Positions 17,813-26,753 of a stretch of 64,000 nt of DNA are shown piece after piece. The stretch comes from Pedobacter jejuensis (GTDB taxonomy: Bacteria > Bacteroidota > Bacteroidia > Sphingobacteriales > Sphingobacteriaceae). The notes beneath the pieces are model-generated. The model made no database searches. It saw only the letters and a list, made by a program, of their open reading frames with translations, and was not told the origin of the DNA. The position numbers and the translations under genes are program-made. Each line of letters begins with the position of its first letter. The first letter of the stretch is position 1. The stretch is from positions 186,001-250,000 of the forward strand of contig NZ_RBEE01000042.1 of NCBI RefSeq assembly GCF_003725795.1, in the 5' to 3' direction.

Positions 17813-17858
17813 CTCAGCCTCAATATCAGTCTTAGCCTCAACCTCAACCTCAACCTCA
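17813..17858 (+). repeat. pyrimidine-rich repeat tract downstream of the four-helix-bundle gene
   Basis: TCAGCCTCAATATCAGTC followed by several AACCTC units ends exactly at the start codon of the ABC ATPase. It has the same orientation and unit as the tract at 17353-17441, so the gene sits between direct copies of the tract. Confidence 0.85.
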
Positions 17859-19118
17859 ATGCCCACCGCTATAAAAGTAGAAAACCTAAGTAAAGCCTAT
17901 CAATTGGGACAGATTGGAACTGGAACAATTAGTCGCGATTTGGAAAGATGGTATGCTAACATTCGTGGCAAGGAAGATCCATTTTTAAAAGTTGGAGAAT
18001 CGAATAACCAAAATACCAAGAGTGAAAGCAATATCGTTTGGAGTTTGAAAGACATTAATTTTGAAATTGAACAAGGTGATGCTGTTGGAATTATAGGTAG
18101 AAATGGTGCAGGTAAAAGCACACTACTAAAAATTTTAAGCCGGGTAACCGCCCCTACCACCGGAAAAATATCTGGCAGAGGCAGAATAGCAAGTCTTCTA
18201 GAAGTAGGAACCGGCTTTCATCCAGAATTATCAGGTAGAGAAAATATTTTTTTGAATGGTGCAATTCTAGGTATGCGCAAAAAAGAAATCCAACGAAAAC
18301 TAGAGGAGATTGTAAATTTTGCAGGCATAGAACGTTATCTAGATACGCCTGTAAAACGATATTCGTCAGGGATGTATGTTCGCTTGGCCTTTGCCGTTGC
18401 AGCACATTTAGAAAGTGAGATTTTAATTGTAGATGAAGTTTTAGCCGTTGGCGATGCCGAATTTCAAAAGAAATGCTTGGGTAAAATGAGCGATGTAAGC
18501 AAAGGCGAAGGCAGAACGGTTTTGTTTGTGAGCCATAATATGGATGCTATATTGAAATTGTGCGGCACTGGAATTTTATTGCATAATGGAAATATATTGA
18601 GCAAAGGAAATATAGCTAATGTTTGCGACCAATACATGACACAAGGTATTGCAAGATTTATCACGCATAAAGTAACTAAGTACGTTTTAAGTGGTGAGCT
18701 ATATTTAAATTATTTCTCGGTTAACAAAAGCATTTATAGTCAATTTGAAGACATTGAGTTCGAATTAGAACTCGAATCAAGCAGTAGAAATAAATTTGAC
18801 TGTATAGCAATAATTATTTATGATGAGCAAGAAAGCAGAGTTTCAGTTTTAGATCTAAGAACAAATCAATTGCTAGAAGAATCAAAAATATCTCAGAAAA
18901 TTAGGATCAATGGAACATGCAATTCAATTGGCCTATTACCCGGATTTTATAAAATGGGCCTAGCGCTTGGATCTGAAATTTGTACCGGAGATTATCTCGA
19001 TATTGTTGGGTTTGAAGTAAAGAAAAACAGTAAATCCAACCCATCATTTATTGAATTTCCAAAAAACGTAATTGGAAATTTAGCTATTGATTTCAATTTT
19101 AAAACAGTTTATGCATAA
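17859..19118 (+). CDS. polysaccharide ABC transporter ATPase with C-terminal carbohydrate-binding domain (Wzt-like)
   Basis: A 419-residue ATPase partner of the Wzm-like permease. Walker A is GRNGAGKST (about 79-87), the ABC signature YSSGMYVR (about 168-175), and Walker B ILIVDEVLAVGD, all intact. The extra C-terminal region (about 265-419) with beta-rich sequence matches a Wzt_C domain, which in other systems reads the polymer's terminal modification. That fits the methyltransferase gene starting right at its 3' end. The start codon lies directly after a repeat tract, so its translation signals were probably altered by the insertion. Confidence 0.94.
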   Translation: MPTAIKVENLSKAYQLGQIGTGTISRDLERWYANIRGKEDPFLKVGESNNQNTKSESNIVWSLKDINFEIEQGDAVGIIGRNGAGKSTLLKILSRVTAPTTGKISGRGRIASLLEVGTGFHPELSGRENIFLNGAILGMRKKEIQRKLEEIVNFAGIERYLDTPVKRYSSGMYVRLAFAVAAHLESEILIVDEVLAVGDAEFQKKCLGKMSDVSKGEGRTVLFVSHNMDAILKLCGTGILLHNGNILSKGNIANVCDQYMTQGIARFITHKVTKYVLSGELYLNYFSVNKSIYSQFEDIEFELELESSSRNKFDCIAIIIYDEQESRVSVLDLRTNQLLEESKISQKIRINGTCNSIGLLPGFYKMGLALGSEICTGDYLDIVGFEVKKNSKSNPSFIEFPKNVIGNLAIDFNFKTVYA

Positions 19119-19800
19119 ACAGTATTATAGTCAATCAGGTCAGGATGAATATCTGAATAAGAAAATTTTCAAAAATAAAACCAAGGGCTTTTTTTTAGAT
19201 ATTGGGGCTAATGATGGTGTAACATTTAGTAACACTTATTTTTTTGAAAAAAACTTGGATTGGGAAGGAATATGTATTGAACCTTTAAACTATAGTTTTG
19301 AGAAATTAGCATTAAACAGAAAATCTCTAAATATACTTGGCTGTGTAGCGGATTTTAGTGGAGAAGGTGTGTTTTATGAAATAACAGGTTATGCAGAAAT
19401 GTTAAGCGGATTAAAATCAAAATATGATGCCCGTCATTTAAAAAGAATTAAGAACGAACTTGAAGAGCATGGAGGCACGTTAAAGGAGATAAATGTGCAA
19501 TGTTGTATTTTAAATGAAGTTTTAGAAAATAATTCTGTTAAGAAAGTTGACTACCTAAGTATTGATATTGAAGGAGGAGAACTAGATGTTTTAAAAACAA
19601 TTGATTTTAGTAACGTTGATATCCATGCAATTTCTGTTGAAAATAACTACAACGATTTAGGTATTTATGAGCTTATGAAAAAAAAGGGATTTAAAAAAGT
19701 TAAAAACCTGGGTGGTGACGAAATCTATATAAAAAAAAGGTCAGGACTTTTTAGAAAAATAAGAGATTTCATGTTTTTCAATTTTGGCTTCGCGTATTAA
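19111..19800 (+). CDS. FkbM-family SAM-dependent methyltransferase
   Basis: A 229-residue methyltransferase. The N-terminal motif is SQSGQDEYLNKKIF, then FFLDIGANDGVTFSNTYFFE for SAM binding, followed by CIEPL. FkbM enzymes O-methylate sugars or other hydroxyls. Placed behind the Wzt-like ATPase, it could cap the polymer end, which is an inference. I chose the ATG at 19111, which overlaps the Wzt stop by 8 bp. The earlier in-frame start at 19087 would add eight residues inside the Wzt gene. Confidence 0.88.
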   Translation: MHKQYYSQSGQDEYLNKKIFKNKTKGFFLDIGANDGVTFSNTYFFEKNLDWEGICIEPLNYSFEKLALNRKSLNILGCVADFSGEGVFYEITGYAEMLSGLKSKYDARHLKRIKNELEEHGGTLKEINVQCCILNEVLENNSVKKVDYLSIDIEGGELDVLKTIDFSNVDIHAISVENNYNDLGIYELMKKKGFKKVKNLGGDEIYIKKRSGLFRKIRDFMFFNFGFAY

Positions 19801-20594
19801 TGTCAAAACTTCCTATATCTGCAATTGTAGTTGGTTTAAATGAAGCCAATTTATTAAAAAATTCTATTTCTAAACTTAATTTTTGTGATGAAATAATATA
19901 TTTTGATTTAGGATCAAGTGATAACTCTATTCAAATCGCTGTTGAAAACAATGCAACTGTAATCAGTCATGAAAAAGTTCCAGGTTGTGAATGGATTCAT
20001 GCCAAGTATTACCAATCTACTAAACATAAATGGGTGTTAATTTCTGACCCTGACGAGGTTTTAAGTAATGATTTAATTTTGGAGCTAAAAGGACTATATT
20101 CAAATGGACTATTAGAGATAGAAGACATTGGATGTATTACAGTGCCAATAATCTATCACTTTAAGGGAAAGCCGTTAAATGGAACCATTTGGGGAGGTGT
20201 AAAATCTAGAGTCTTGCTTATCCATAAAGAGCGTTTTGATTTTAAGCCGATTGTTCATTTAGGTAGAAACCTAAAAATTGGTTACAAAACAATTGATATT
20301 GCTTTTAGTGGCAAAAATAATATAGAGCATTATTGGATGATTGGGTATCGAAAATTATTAGAAAAGCATTTGAGATACTTAAAAAATGAAGGTGAGGCTA
20401 GATATTTAAAAGGAGATAGAATGAATATTGTTCGAATCTTATTGATGCCTTTGAGAGCTTTCCGCTCATGTTTCATATTCTTAAAGGGTTACAAAGATGG
20501 CATCTTAGGCTTGTTTTTATCTCTGTTCTGGGCTTGGTATGAAACAACAGCATCTGTAAAATTATATAAATATCAACTAAGCAAAAAAGATTGA
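19800..20594 (+). CDS. glycosyltransferase family 2 (WaaE/KdtX-like)
   Basis: A 264-residue GT-A enzyme with SAIVVGLNEANLLKNSI at the start and FDLGSSDNS. The metal-binding region is ISDPDEVLS. The layout resembles WaaE-like beta-glucosyltransferases, including the C-terminal amphipathic region. Its ATG overlaps the preceding stop by one base (TAATG). Donor and acceptor are unknown. Confidence 0.86.
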   Translation: MSKLPISAIVVGLNEANLLKNSISKLNFCDEIIYFDLGSSDNSIQIAVENNATVISHEKVPGCEWIHAKYYQSTKHKWVLISDPDEVLSNDLILELKGLYSNGLLEIEDIGCITVPIIYHFKGKPLNGTIWGGVKSRVLLIHKERFDFKPIVHLGRNLKIGYKTIDIAFSGKNNIEHYWMIGYRKLLEKHLRYLKNEGEARYLKGDRMNIVRILLMPLRAFRSCFIFLKGYKDGILGLFLSLFWAWYETTASVKLYKYQLSKKD

Positions 20595-21364
20595 TGGAAA
20601 TAAGAATATCTATCATAACCATTAATTTAAACAATAAAATAGGACTAGAAAAAACTATCCAATCGGTAATTAATCAATCATATAGCCATATCGAATATAT
20701 CATAATTGATGGTAATAGTACTGATGGATCGCAAGAATTATTATCTAATCCAAAAATATTTAAAGCGATTTCGGAAGATGATTCAGGAATTTATAATGCA
20801 ATGAATAAGGGAATACAATTAGCAAGCGGTGAATATTGCCTATTTCTAAATTCTGGAGATTTTCTAGTAGATATGAACGTTATTGAAAAGGTGTCACGGA
20901 TTATCACTGAAAGAAATAGCCAAGATGATATTATTTATGGAGATCTTAAAATTTCAACCTTTGATAGAATTTACCCTGATAATATTTCTTTAAACTATTT
21001 GCTTGATGATTCCCTACCACATCCATCATCATTTATTAGAAGAACATTATTTAACATCAATTCTTTGAATGTCTATCGTGAGAATTATAAAATTGTTTCG
21101 GACTGGATATTCTTTTTTGATGCTTTCATTCGTCAGTATAAATTTCGGCATTTAAATTTATTTATCTCAGTTTATGAAGGTTCCGGCATTTCAGACACTA
21201 ATAAAAATTTAGAAAGCATAGAAAGAGATAAGGCTATGAAAGATTTATATTCAAACTTTTCCAGCGATTTTGAAGATTTATTATTACTAAAAAAATATAG
21301 AAGACTTCCTTTATATCGAAATTTAAGAAGATTAAAGTTAATATTAAATAAATTCAATTTCTGA
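20594..21364 (+). CDS. glycosyltransferase family 2
   Basis: A 256-residue GT-A enzyme with ISIITINLNNKIGLEKTIQS, IIIDGNSTDGS and FLNSGDFL, the usual GT2 landmarks; the DxD is replaced by SGD, as is common in this subgroup. The ATG at 20594 overlaps the previous TGA (TGATG). Confidence 0.9.
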   Translation: MEIRISIITINLNNKIGLEKTIQSVINQSYSHIEYIIIDGNSTDGSQELLSNPKIFKAISEDDSGIYNAMNKGIQLASGEYCLFLNSGDFLVDMNVIEKVSRIITERNSQDDIIYGDLKISTFDRIYPDNISLNYLLDDSLPHPSSFIRRTLFNINSLNVYRENYKIVSDWIFFFDAFIRQYKFRHLNLFISVYEGSGISDTNKNLESIERDKAMKDLYSNFSSDFEDLLLLKKYRRLPLYRNLRRLKLILNKFNF

Positions 21365-21387
21365 TAACACATCAAAATTAAGTATTA

Positions 21388-22326
21388 GTGGATAAAGCTG
21401 TTGTTACTTTTGCCATTGGAAAAGCATATCAAGAATATGCCTTAACGTTAGCATATTCTTTTTTGTTATTTAATGGCAAAAATGATATCCATTTTTATAT
21501 TATAACTGATGAAACTATTCTTATACCTCAGAAACTTTCGGAAAAAATCCATTTTGTAAAACTCAATTCCTTACTAAAAAATAAAGAAGTTCTATTAAAT
21601 AAAATTTTCGTATTAGATTATATAGAAGCTGAGAAGATATTATTGGTTGATGCAGACAGCTTTGTATTTGGTGATTTACTTCCTTTATTTTATAAATATA
21701 GAAATAACGACATTCTAATTTGGGGAGAAAAGATATCCAATAAGGATGGATGGAGAGGCAATTTGCAACATATTCTTGAATCGAATAGTTTAGATTTTAT
21801 ATATAGAATAAATGGAGGATTGTATTATTTCAAAAAAAGTGTCTTGAGCAATTTATTTTTTAATGTTTGTAAAGATTTGATTAATGATTACGATAACTTA
21901 GGTCTACCAACAGTTTACAATGATTTAAAAGATGATGAAATAATATTTTCTTTAGCATGTTCCAAAATGAACATCGAAATTATAAATTATGATAGTCGGA
22001 TTAAGGCGGAAACAATGTATTATGCTAGACGTTCAATAAATCTCTTCATTGGAAAGTGCAAACTCTATTATAACAATTACGAAAGAACTACATCAAATCA
22101 ATTACTACAAAGAAAAGCCTTTCCTGTAATAGTTTGCTTTGATAGATCTTCAGTAGGTGATTTTGATTATAAACTAAATTCAATCTTTTTAAGACAATAC
22201 ATTAATCGTAATCTATTGATTAAGATTACAATAATATTAATAACTAGTACATTATTGAACACATACTATATCGTAAAGAATTTTAGAAAATCCATTTCAA
22301 ACATAAAACACACCTATCTATTTTAA
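21388..22326 (+). CDS. putative glycosyltransferase, GT8-like
   Basis: A 312-residue protein that begins at a GTG. It reads VVTFAIGKAYQEYALTLAYS and then KILLVDADSFVFGDL, whose DxD-like motif suggests a nucleotide-sugar-dependent GT-A enzyme related to GT8. A hydrophobic stretch near the C-terminus (about 276-295) may tether it to the membrane. Family assignment is by motif and context only. Confidence 0.65.
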   Translation: MDKAVVTFAIGKAYQEYALTLAYSFLLFNGKNDIHFYIITDETILIPQKLSEKIHFVKLNSLLKNKEVLLNKIFVLDYIEAEKILLVDADSFVFGDLLPLFYKYRNNDILIWGEKISNKDGWRGNLQHILESNSLDFIYRINGGLYYFKKSVLSNLFFNVCKDLINDYDNLGLPTVYNDLKDDEIIFSLACSKMNIEIINYDSRIKAETMYYARRSINLFIGKCKLYYNNYERTTSNQLLQRKAFPVIVCFDRSSVGDFDYKLNSIFLRQYINRNLLIKITIILITSTLLNTYYIVKNFRKSISNIKHTYLF

Positions 22327-22337
22327 CGATCGGAAGA

Positions 22338-23027
22338 ATGCTATCAGACTTTGACCAAATTTATTTGATAAATCTTAAACGGAGACCGGATAGATTAAGC
22401 CAGTGGTTTTTAGATAATGGTCATCTCTCTAAAAATTTAAAAAATTTTCAGATTTTTGATGCTATTGACGGCAAAAATGCTGACCTGACAGACTGGCGAT
22501 TTGGAGCAGGTGCTTACGGTTGTATGATGAGTCATTTAGGTGTTCTGGAGGATGCTAAAAAAAATAATTATCAAACAATATTAGTTCTTGAAGATGATTT
22601 TATTTTTAATACAAATTTTGAAACAGAATTTTTGCTTGGAATGCAAGAATTGCCTTCAAATTGGCATATGCTTTATTTGTTTTCTACTGACTTTTCAGAA
22701 TCGTCTAGATATAGCTCTGCTTTAAATAAATGTTGCTCAACATTATCTACAGTTGCCTATTGCGTCAATTCAGATATTTTTGATTTGTTGATTAGTGCAC
22801 TTCAAATAAAGGCTAGAGAGGTTGATGTAGTTTATGCACATTTGCATTTTTTGATAAATGCATATAAATTTCGTACAAACATTTGTGCAATCTTTGATGG
22901 CTTTTCAGATGTAGAAGATAGAGAGGTCAAGAGTAATCCAAAGCCAAATAGACCATTACATAAAATAGTATTAAGCAAACTTTTAAAACAAATAAAAAGC
23001 ATAACAAAATATATTGCAACAAAATAG
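22338..23027 (+). CDS. glycosyltransferase family 25
   Basis: A 229-residue enzyme of the LPS-type GT25 family. It has IYLINLKRRPDR at the start, GAYGCMMSHLGVLEDA in the middle and the acidic motif VLEDDFIF. The family includes LPS beta-1,4-galactosyltransferases; the donor here is unknown. Its 3' end overlaps the next gene by 14 bp. Confidence 0.9.
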   Translation: MLSDFDQIYLINLKRRPDRLSQWFLDNGHLSKNLKNFQIFDAIDGKNADLTDWRFGAGAYGCMMSHLGVLEDAKKNNYQTILVLEDDFIFNTNFETEFLLGMQELPSNWHMLYLFSTDFSESSRYSSALNKCCSTLSTVAYCVNSDIFDLLISALQIKAREVDVVYAHLHFLINAYKFRTNICAIFDGFSDVEDREVKSNPKPNRPLHKIVLSKLLKQIKSITKYIATK

Positions 23028-23958
23028 TAAACCTTTGATTTCCATCATTATTCCAGCATACAACGCTGAGCAAACTATAATTCAAACACTAGATTCTGTG
23101 TACAACTCAACCTATACTGAATTTGAAGTAATTGTGATTAATGACGGTTCAACAGATGATACTTTATTGCTATTAGAACAATATCCAAAACCAATTAAAA
23201 TTTATTCTACTGAAAATAAAGGCGTTAGTAATGCAAGAAATTTAGGCTTTGAAAAATCAATTGGAGATTACATTCAGTATTTAGATGCTGATGATTTATT
23301 GCTACCAGATAAGCTTAATGTTCAGGTAAAAGCTTTGAAAGAAAATAATGCAGGTGTAGCTTATGGAGACTGGCAAAAATTTGAGATTGAAAAGAATGAA
23401 ACTTTCATTACAGAAACCATAACCCGCAAAATTGAAGGCGACTTAGAAATTGCCATCTTTACTGATTTTTGGTGCCCACCTGCGGCGATTTTATATTCAA
23501 GAGATGTTTGTAAAAAATTGAGATGGAATGAAACTTTGCCAATTATACAAGATGCCAGATATTTTTTAGATGCTGCGATGATGAAGAATACTTTTGTATA
23601 TACGCCAGGCGTAATGGCTTTGTATCGAACGGCTCAGTATAATTCCTTATCTAAAAAAAACGATTTTCTATTTCTATCTGATATTTATGAAAACACAAAA
23701 GACTTATATCAAATATGGAAAGGCGATTTTGCACAGAAACCAGAGAAGAGGATCGCCATCATAAAGTCTTTAAGGCACTGCATTAATAGATTAAGTATAG
23801 TAAACAAAAATTTAGCGAGTGAAGCAATAGAATTATTGCTTTCAATAGACCCAACTTATATCCCCAAAGAGAAGGGATTATTAAGATCTTTTTCAAAAAT
23901 TATAGGCTATAAAAATGCCGAAAATTTAGCTGCTTGGAAAAGAAAATACAAAGGATGA
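23014..23958 (+). CDS. glycosyltransferase family 2
   Basis: A 314-residue GT-A enzyme with LISIIIPAYNAEQTIIQTLDS, VINDGSTDDT and YLDADDLLLP. There is no ATG at the expected start. TTG at 23014 overlaps the GT25 gene, and a second TTG at 23036 immediately before ISIIIPAYN is out of that frame's preferred spacing but cannot be excluded. Confidence 0.9.
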   Translation: MQQNSKPLISIIIPAYNAEQTIIQTLDSVYNSTYTEFEVIVINDGSTDDTLLLLEQYPKPIKIYSTENKGVSNARNLGFEKSIGDYIQYLDADDLLLPDKLNVQVKALKENNAGVAYGDWQKFEIEKNETFITETITRKIEGDLEIAIFTDFWCPPAAILYSRDVCKKLRWNETLPIIQDARYFLDAAMMKNTFVYTPGVMALYRTAQYNSLSKKNDFLFLSDIYENTKDLYQIWKGDFAQKPEKRIAIIKSLRHCINRLSIVNKNLASEAIELLLSIDPTYIPKEKGLLRSFSKIIGYKNAENLAAWKRKYKG

Positions 23959-25094
23959 AAATAGCACTCGTAACAGCATATTTTTATCCAAAAAGTACTG
24001 GCGGAACTGAGAAGTACGTTCTGAATTTAGCTAAACGCTTCATATCAGAGCTTAATGAAGTTCATGTTATAACAGTTGGCATTTCTGAAACTAATTTTTA
24101 TGAATGCATTAAAGTTCACTATGTTGCTGATGAACTATCTAATGATAATGACATCATATCAGGTAAAAAACCATCCAATAATTTAGAGGAGTTTAGAAAA
24201 CTATTGGAAGATAATAGGTATGATCTGGTTCATTTTCATACATTAACACCAGCCTTTAATATTTATCACATACAAGCTGCCAAAGAATTAAATTCAGCAA
24301 TCCATTTCACAGCGCACGTGCCGGATATAACTTGTTTACATGGCGATTTAATGAAATTCGGTAAGGAACCTTGTGATGGAGCAATCATAACCAAAAGATG
24401 TTTAGCTTGCTATATAAGTAAAAAAGGAATAAACGAAACATTGAGTAAATGCATTGCTGAAACGGCCATTGCTGTTGGCTTTCCTAAGCAGTTAGTTTCA
24501 GCCATTGATACAAAAAAGCGAATATTAGCCACGCTCAATAAATTATGTGATAAAATATTTCTATTTACAAATTGGCAAAAAGAGATTTTTCTCATGAATG
24601 GTTTCGATTTTTATAAGTTACATCTAACAAGCCAGTTATTTGATAAAGAATTAATTCCTCAAAAACAAAGCAAAAAAGCAATAAAGAACATAGCTTTTGT
24701 CGGTAGAATCAGCTACGAAAAAGGATTACATATTCTAATTGATGTTTTCAATTTAGCCAATAGGAAAGATTTAAAGTTACATATTGCAGGTATAGTTAAT
24801 GATATAAAATACTATGATGAACTCAAAAAAATATCGTCTAAAAACTCAAATATATACTGGGATATAAATCTATCAGCAGCTCAAATTGACCAGTTCTATA
24901 AACAAATAGATTTGTTAGTTATTCCTTCGATTACATACGAAACTGGTCCATTCGTTTTATATGAAGCTTTGGAAAGAAGTATTCCTGTTTTAGCAAACGA
25001 ACTCGGAGACATGAAACTTTGGAAAGAAAAAGGATTTGAGATAGGGCTTTATAACAGAAAATTAGAATTAGAGAAAATATTAAATGAATTATAA
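23955..25094 (+). CDS. glycosyltransferase, GT4 type
   Basis: A 379-residue GT-B enzyme. The glycine loop FYPKSTGGTEKYVLNLAKRF and the C-terminal FVGRISYEKGLHILIDVF are clear. The E-x7-E motif reads ETGPFVLYE. A Cys cluster in the middle (CLHGD, CDGAIITKRCLACYISKK) is characteristic of a subgroup of exopolysaccharide GT4 enzymes. The ATG at 23955 overlaps the previous stop as ATGA; the upstream start at 23934 would add seven residues inside that gene. Confidence 0.9.
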   Translation: MKIALVTAYFYPKSTGGTEKYVLNLAKRFISELNEVHVITVGISETNFYECIKVHYVADELSNDNDIISGKKPSNNLEEFRKLLEDNRYDLVHFHTLTPAFNIYHIQAAKELNSAIHFTAHVPDITCLHGDLMKFGKEPCDGAIITKRCLACYISKKGINETLSKCIAETAIAVGFPKQLVSAIDTKKRILATLNKLCDKIFLFTNWQKEIFLMNGFDFYKLHLTSQLFDKELIPQKQSKKAIKNIAFVGRISYEKGLHILIDVFNLANRKDLKLHIAGIVNDIKYYDELKKISSKNSNIYWDINLSAAQIDQFYKQIDLLVIPSITYETGPFVLYEALERSIPVLANELGDMKLWKEKGFEIGLYNRKLELEKILNEL

Positions 25095-25159
25095 TGATTA
25101 TTAAATCTACGCGTTTTTGTTCCGATAATAGAGAATATCCCAAACTTCTGCGCTATTAA
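25094..25159 (+). CDS. 21-residue ORF coupled between two genes
   Basis: The ATG shares a base with the preceding stop (TAATG at 25092-25096), and its own stop shares a base with the next start (TAATG at 25157-25161). It encodes a basic peptide (SDNREYPKLLRY at the end). It may be a real coupling peptide or a relic of a longer gene. No homologue is recognised. Confidence 0.3.
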   Translation: MIIKSTRFCSDNREYPKLLRY

Positions 25160-25716
25160 TGTTTCCCAAAGCATTGTTATATGCTATTCAGCGAAAATAT
25201 TTTAACATTTACAAGGTGTTACCCTGGATTCCCTTTAGTGCAGTGAGTAAAATAGAATCAATCATTAAACCCTCTTGGAAGGTACTTGAAATTGGAGCAG
25301 GAATGTCAACAATATGGCTAGCAAAAAATGTATTTTCAGTTGTTAGTATTGAAGCGGATAAAAATTGGATTAATCGAATACAAGAAAATCTTGATAAACA
25401 TCAATTAAAAAATGTAAAACTTATTTTTGAAAACAGAGGAGATTTGATGGCAGATTTCTCAAATTATCCAGATGAGCACTTCGACTTTATCTTAATTGAC
25501 GGCGGACCAAGAGATTTATGTTGTCAAAATGCCTTAACAAAAATTAAAAAAGGCGGATATATTTATTTAGACAATTCAGATAGCAATCATCTTTGTGGTA
25601 ATGGGGCAGAAATACTTAAAGAATTTGCCAAAAAAGGTTCAAACAAAACATATAAGTTTATAGATTTCGTACCTGGCAATTTTTTTGTTACCGAAGGTTT
25701 GTTGGTACAAGCGTAA
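25159..25716 (+). CDS. class I SAM-dependent methyltransferase
   Basis: A 185-residue Rossmann-fold methyltransferase. Motif I reads VLEIGAGMSTIWLA, the acidic loop VSIEADK, and motif II FILIDGGPR. It may methylate a sugar or the polymer, but the substrate is not evident. Its ATG overlaps the stop of the 21-residue ORF. Confidence 0.85.
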   Translation: MFPKALLYAIQRKYFNIYKVLPWIPFSAVSKIESIIKPSWKVLEIGAGMSTIWLAKNVFSVVSIEADKNWINRIQENLDKHQLKNVKLIFENRGDLMADFSNYPDEHFDFILIDGGPRDLCCQNALTKIKKGGYIYLDNSDSNHLCGNGAEILKEFAKKGSNKTYKFIDFVPGNFFVTEGLLVQA

Positions 25717-25724
25717 TATTTATA

Positions 25725-26753
25725 ATGAAAATTGCCATTATAGCTGACCCCGAATTACCTGTACCACCACAATATTATGGAGGAATTGAGCGAATAGTAG
25801 CTTTATTAATTGAAGGCTATATTAGATTAGGACATCAAGTTAGTCTTTTCGCACACCCTGATTCTAAAACCGATGCAAAACTATTTCCTTATTCGGGTAA
25901 GAGCAGTAATAGCAGTTTAGATATTATAAAAAATACATGGATTATTAATAAAGAATTAATTGCTAGCACTTATGATCTAGTTCACAATTTTGGAAGATTA
26001 TTATACATTTTTCCTCAATTGCCTTTCAGTATTCCAAAAGTTATGAGTTATCAAAGGGAACCAACAATTGCTCAAATAAAAAAAGCAACTAAAATTGCGA
26101 AGAAAAACACATTGATTTTTACCGGTTGTAGCGCTTATATCAGTAATCAAATTAAAGCCTTCGCTCCTTCATTTGCAATCTTTAATGGAGTAAATCTAGA
26201 CCTATTCGAGTTCAGACCAAACGTATTATCTGATGCGCCCTTGGTTTTTTTAGGAAGAATAGAGCCAATAAAAGGAGCTGATATTGCAATTGAGGTGGCT
26301 AAAAGAACAAAGAGAAAATTAATTATAGCAGGAAATATCCCAAAAGAACATCAATCATACTTTAATAATATGATTAAACCTCATTTGAACAAATGTATTA
26401 TTTACATTGGTGAAATAGATGATGTACAGAAAAATAAGGTTTTAGGAAATGCTTGTGCTCTTTTAATGCCGGTACAATGGAATGAACCATTTGGAATCGT
26501 TATGGCAGAGGCGATGGCTTGTGGAACACCAATTATCGGTTTTAATAAAGGTTCTGTACCCGAAATTATTATTAATGACTATAATGGTTATCGATGCGAT
26601 ACAATTGATGAGATGGTTGAAGCTACGTCAAAAATTAACAATATTGATAGAAAATTGGTAAGAAAGGATGCTGAAGAAAGGTTTTCAGCTCCTGTAGTTG
26701 TTGCTCAATACCTAAAACTCTACCATCAACTCATACAGCAAAAATTAAATTGA
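25725..26753 (+). CDS. glycosyltransferase, GT4 type
   Basis: A 342-residue GT-B enzyme starting MKIAIIADPELPVPP and YYGGIERIVALL. It has LVFLGRIEPIKGADIAIEVA and the E-x7-E motif EPFGIVMAE followed by AMACGTP. The layout resembles the GT4 subgroup acting on mannose or glucose transfer, but no donor can be assigned. It overlaps the next gene by 4 bp. Confidence 0.91.
   Translation: MKIAIIADPELPVPPQYYGGIERIVALLIEGYIRLGHQVSLFAHPDSKTDAKLFPYSGKSSNSSLDIIKNTWIINKELIASTYDLVHNFGRLLYIFPQLPFSIPKVMSYQREPTIAQIKKATKIAKKNTLIFTGCSAYISNQIKAFAPSFAIFNGVNLDLFEFRPNVLSDAPLVFLGRIEPIKGADIAIEVAKRTKRKLIIAGNIPKEHQSYFNNMIKPHLNKCIIYIGEIDDVQKNKVLGNACALLMPVQWNEPFGIVMAEAMACGTPIIGFNKGSVPEIIINDYNGYRCDTIDEMVEATSKINNIDRKLVRKDAEERFSAPVVVAQYLKLYHQLIQQKLN

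Noticed and set aside
17166..17858. CRISPR array or diversity-generating retroelement
   Set aside because: Repeats are hexamer-like and degenerate without spacers, and there is no reverse transcriptase or template/variable repeat pair.
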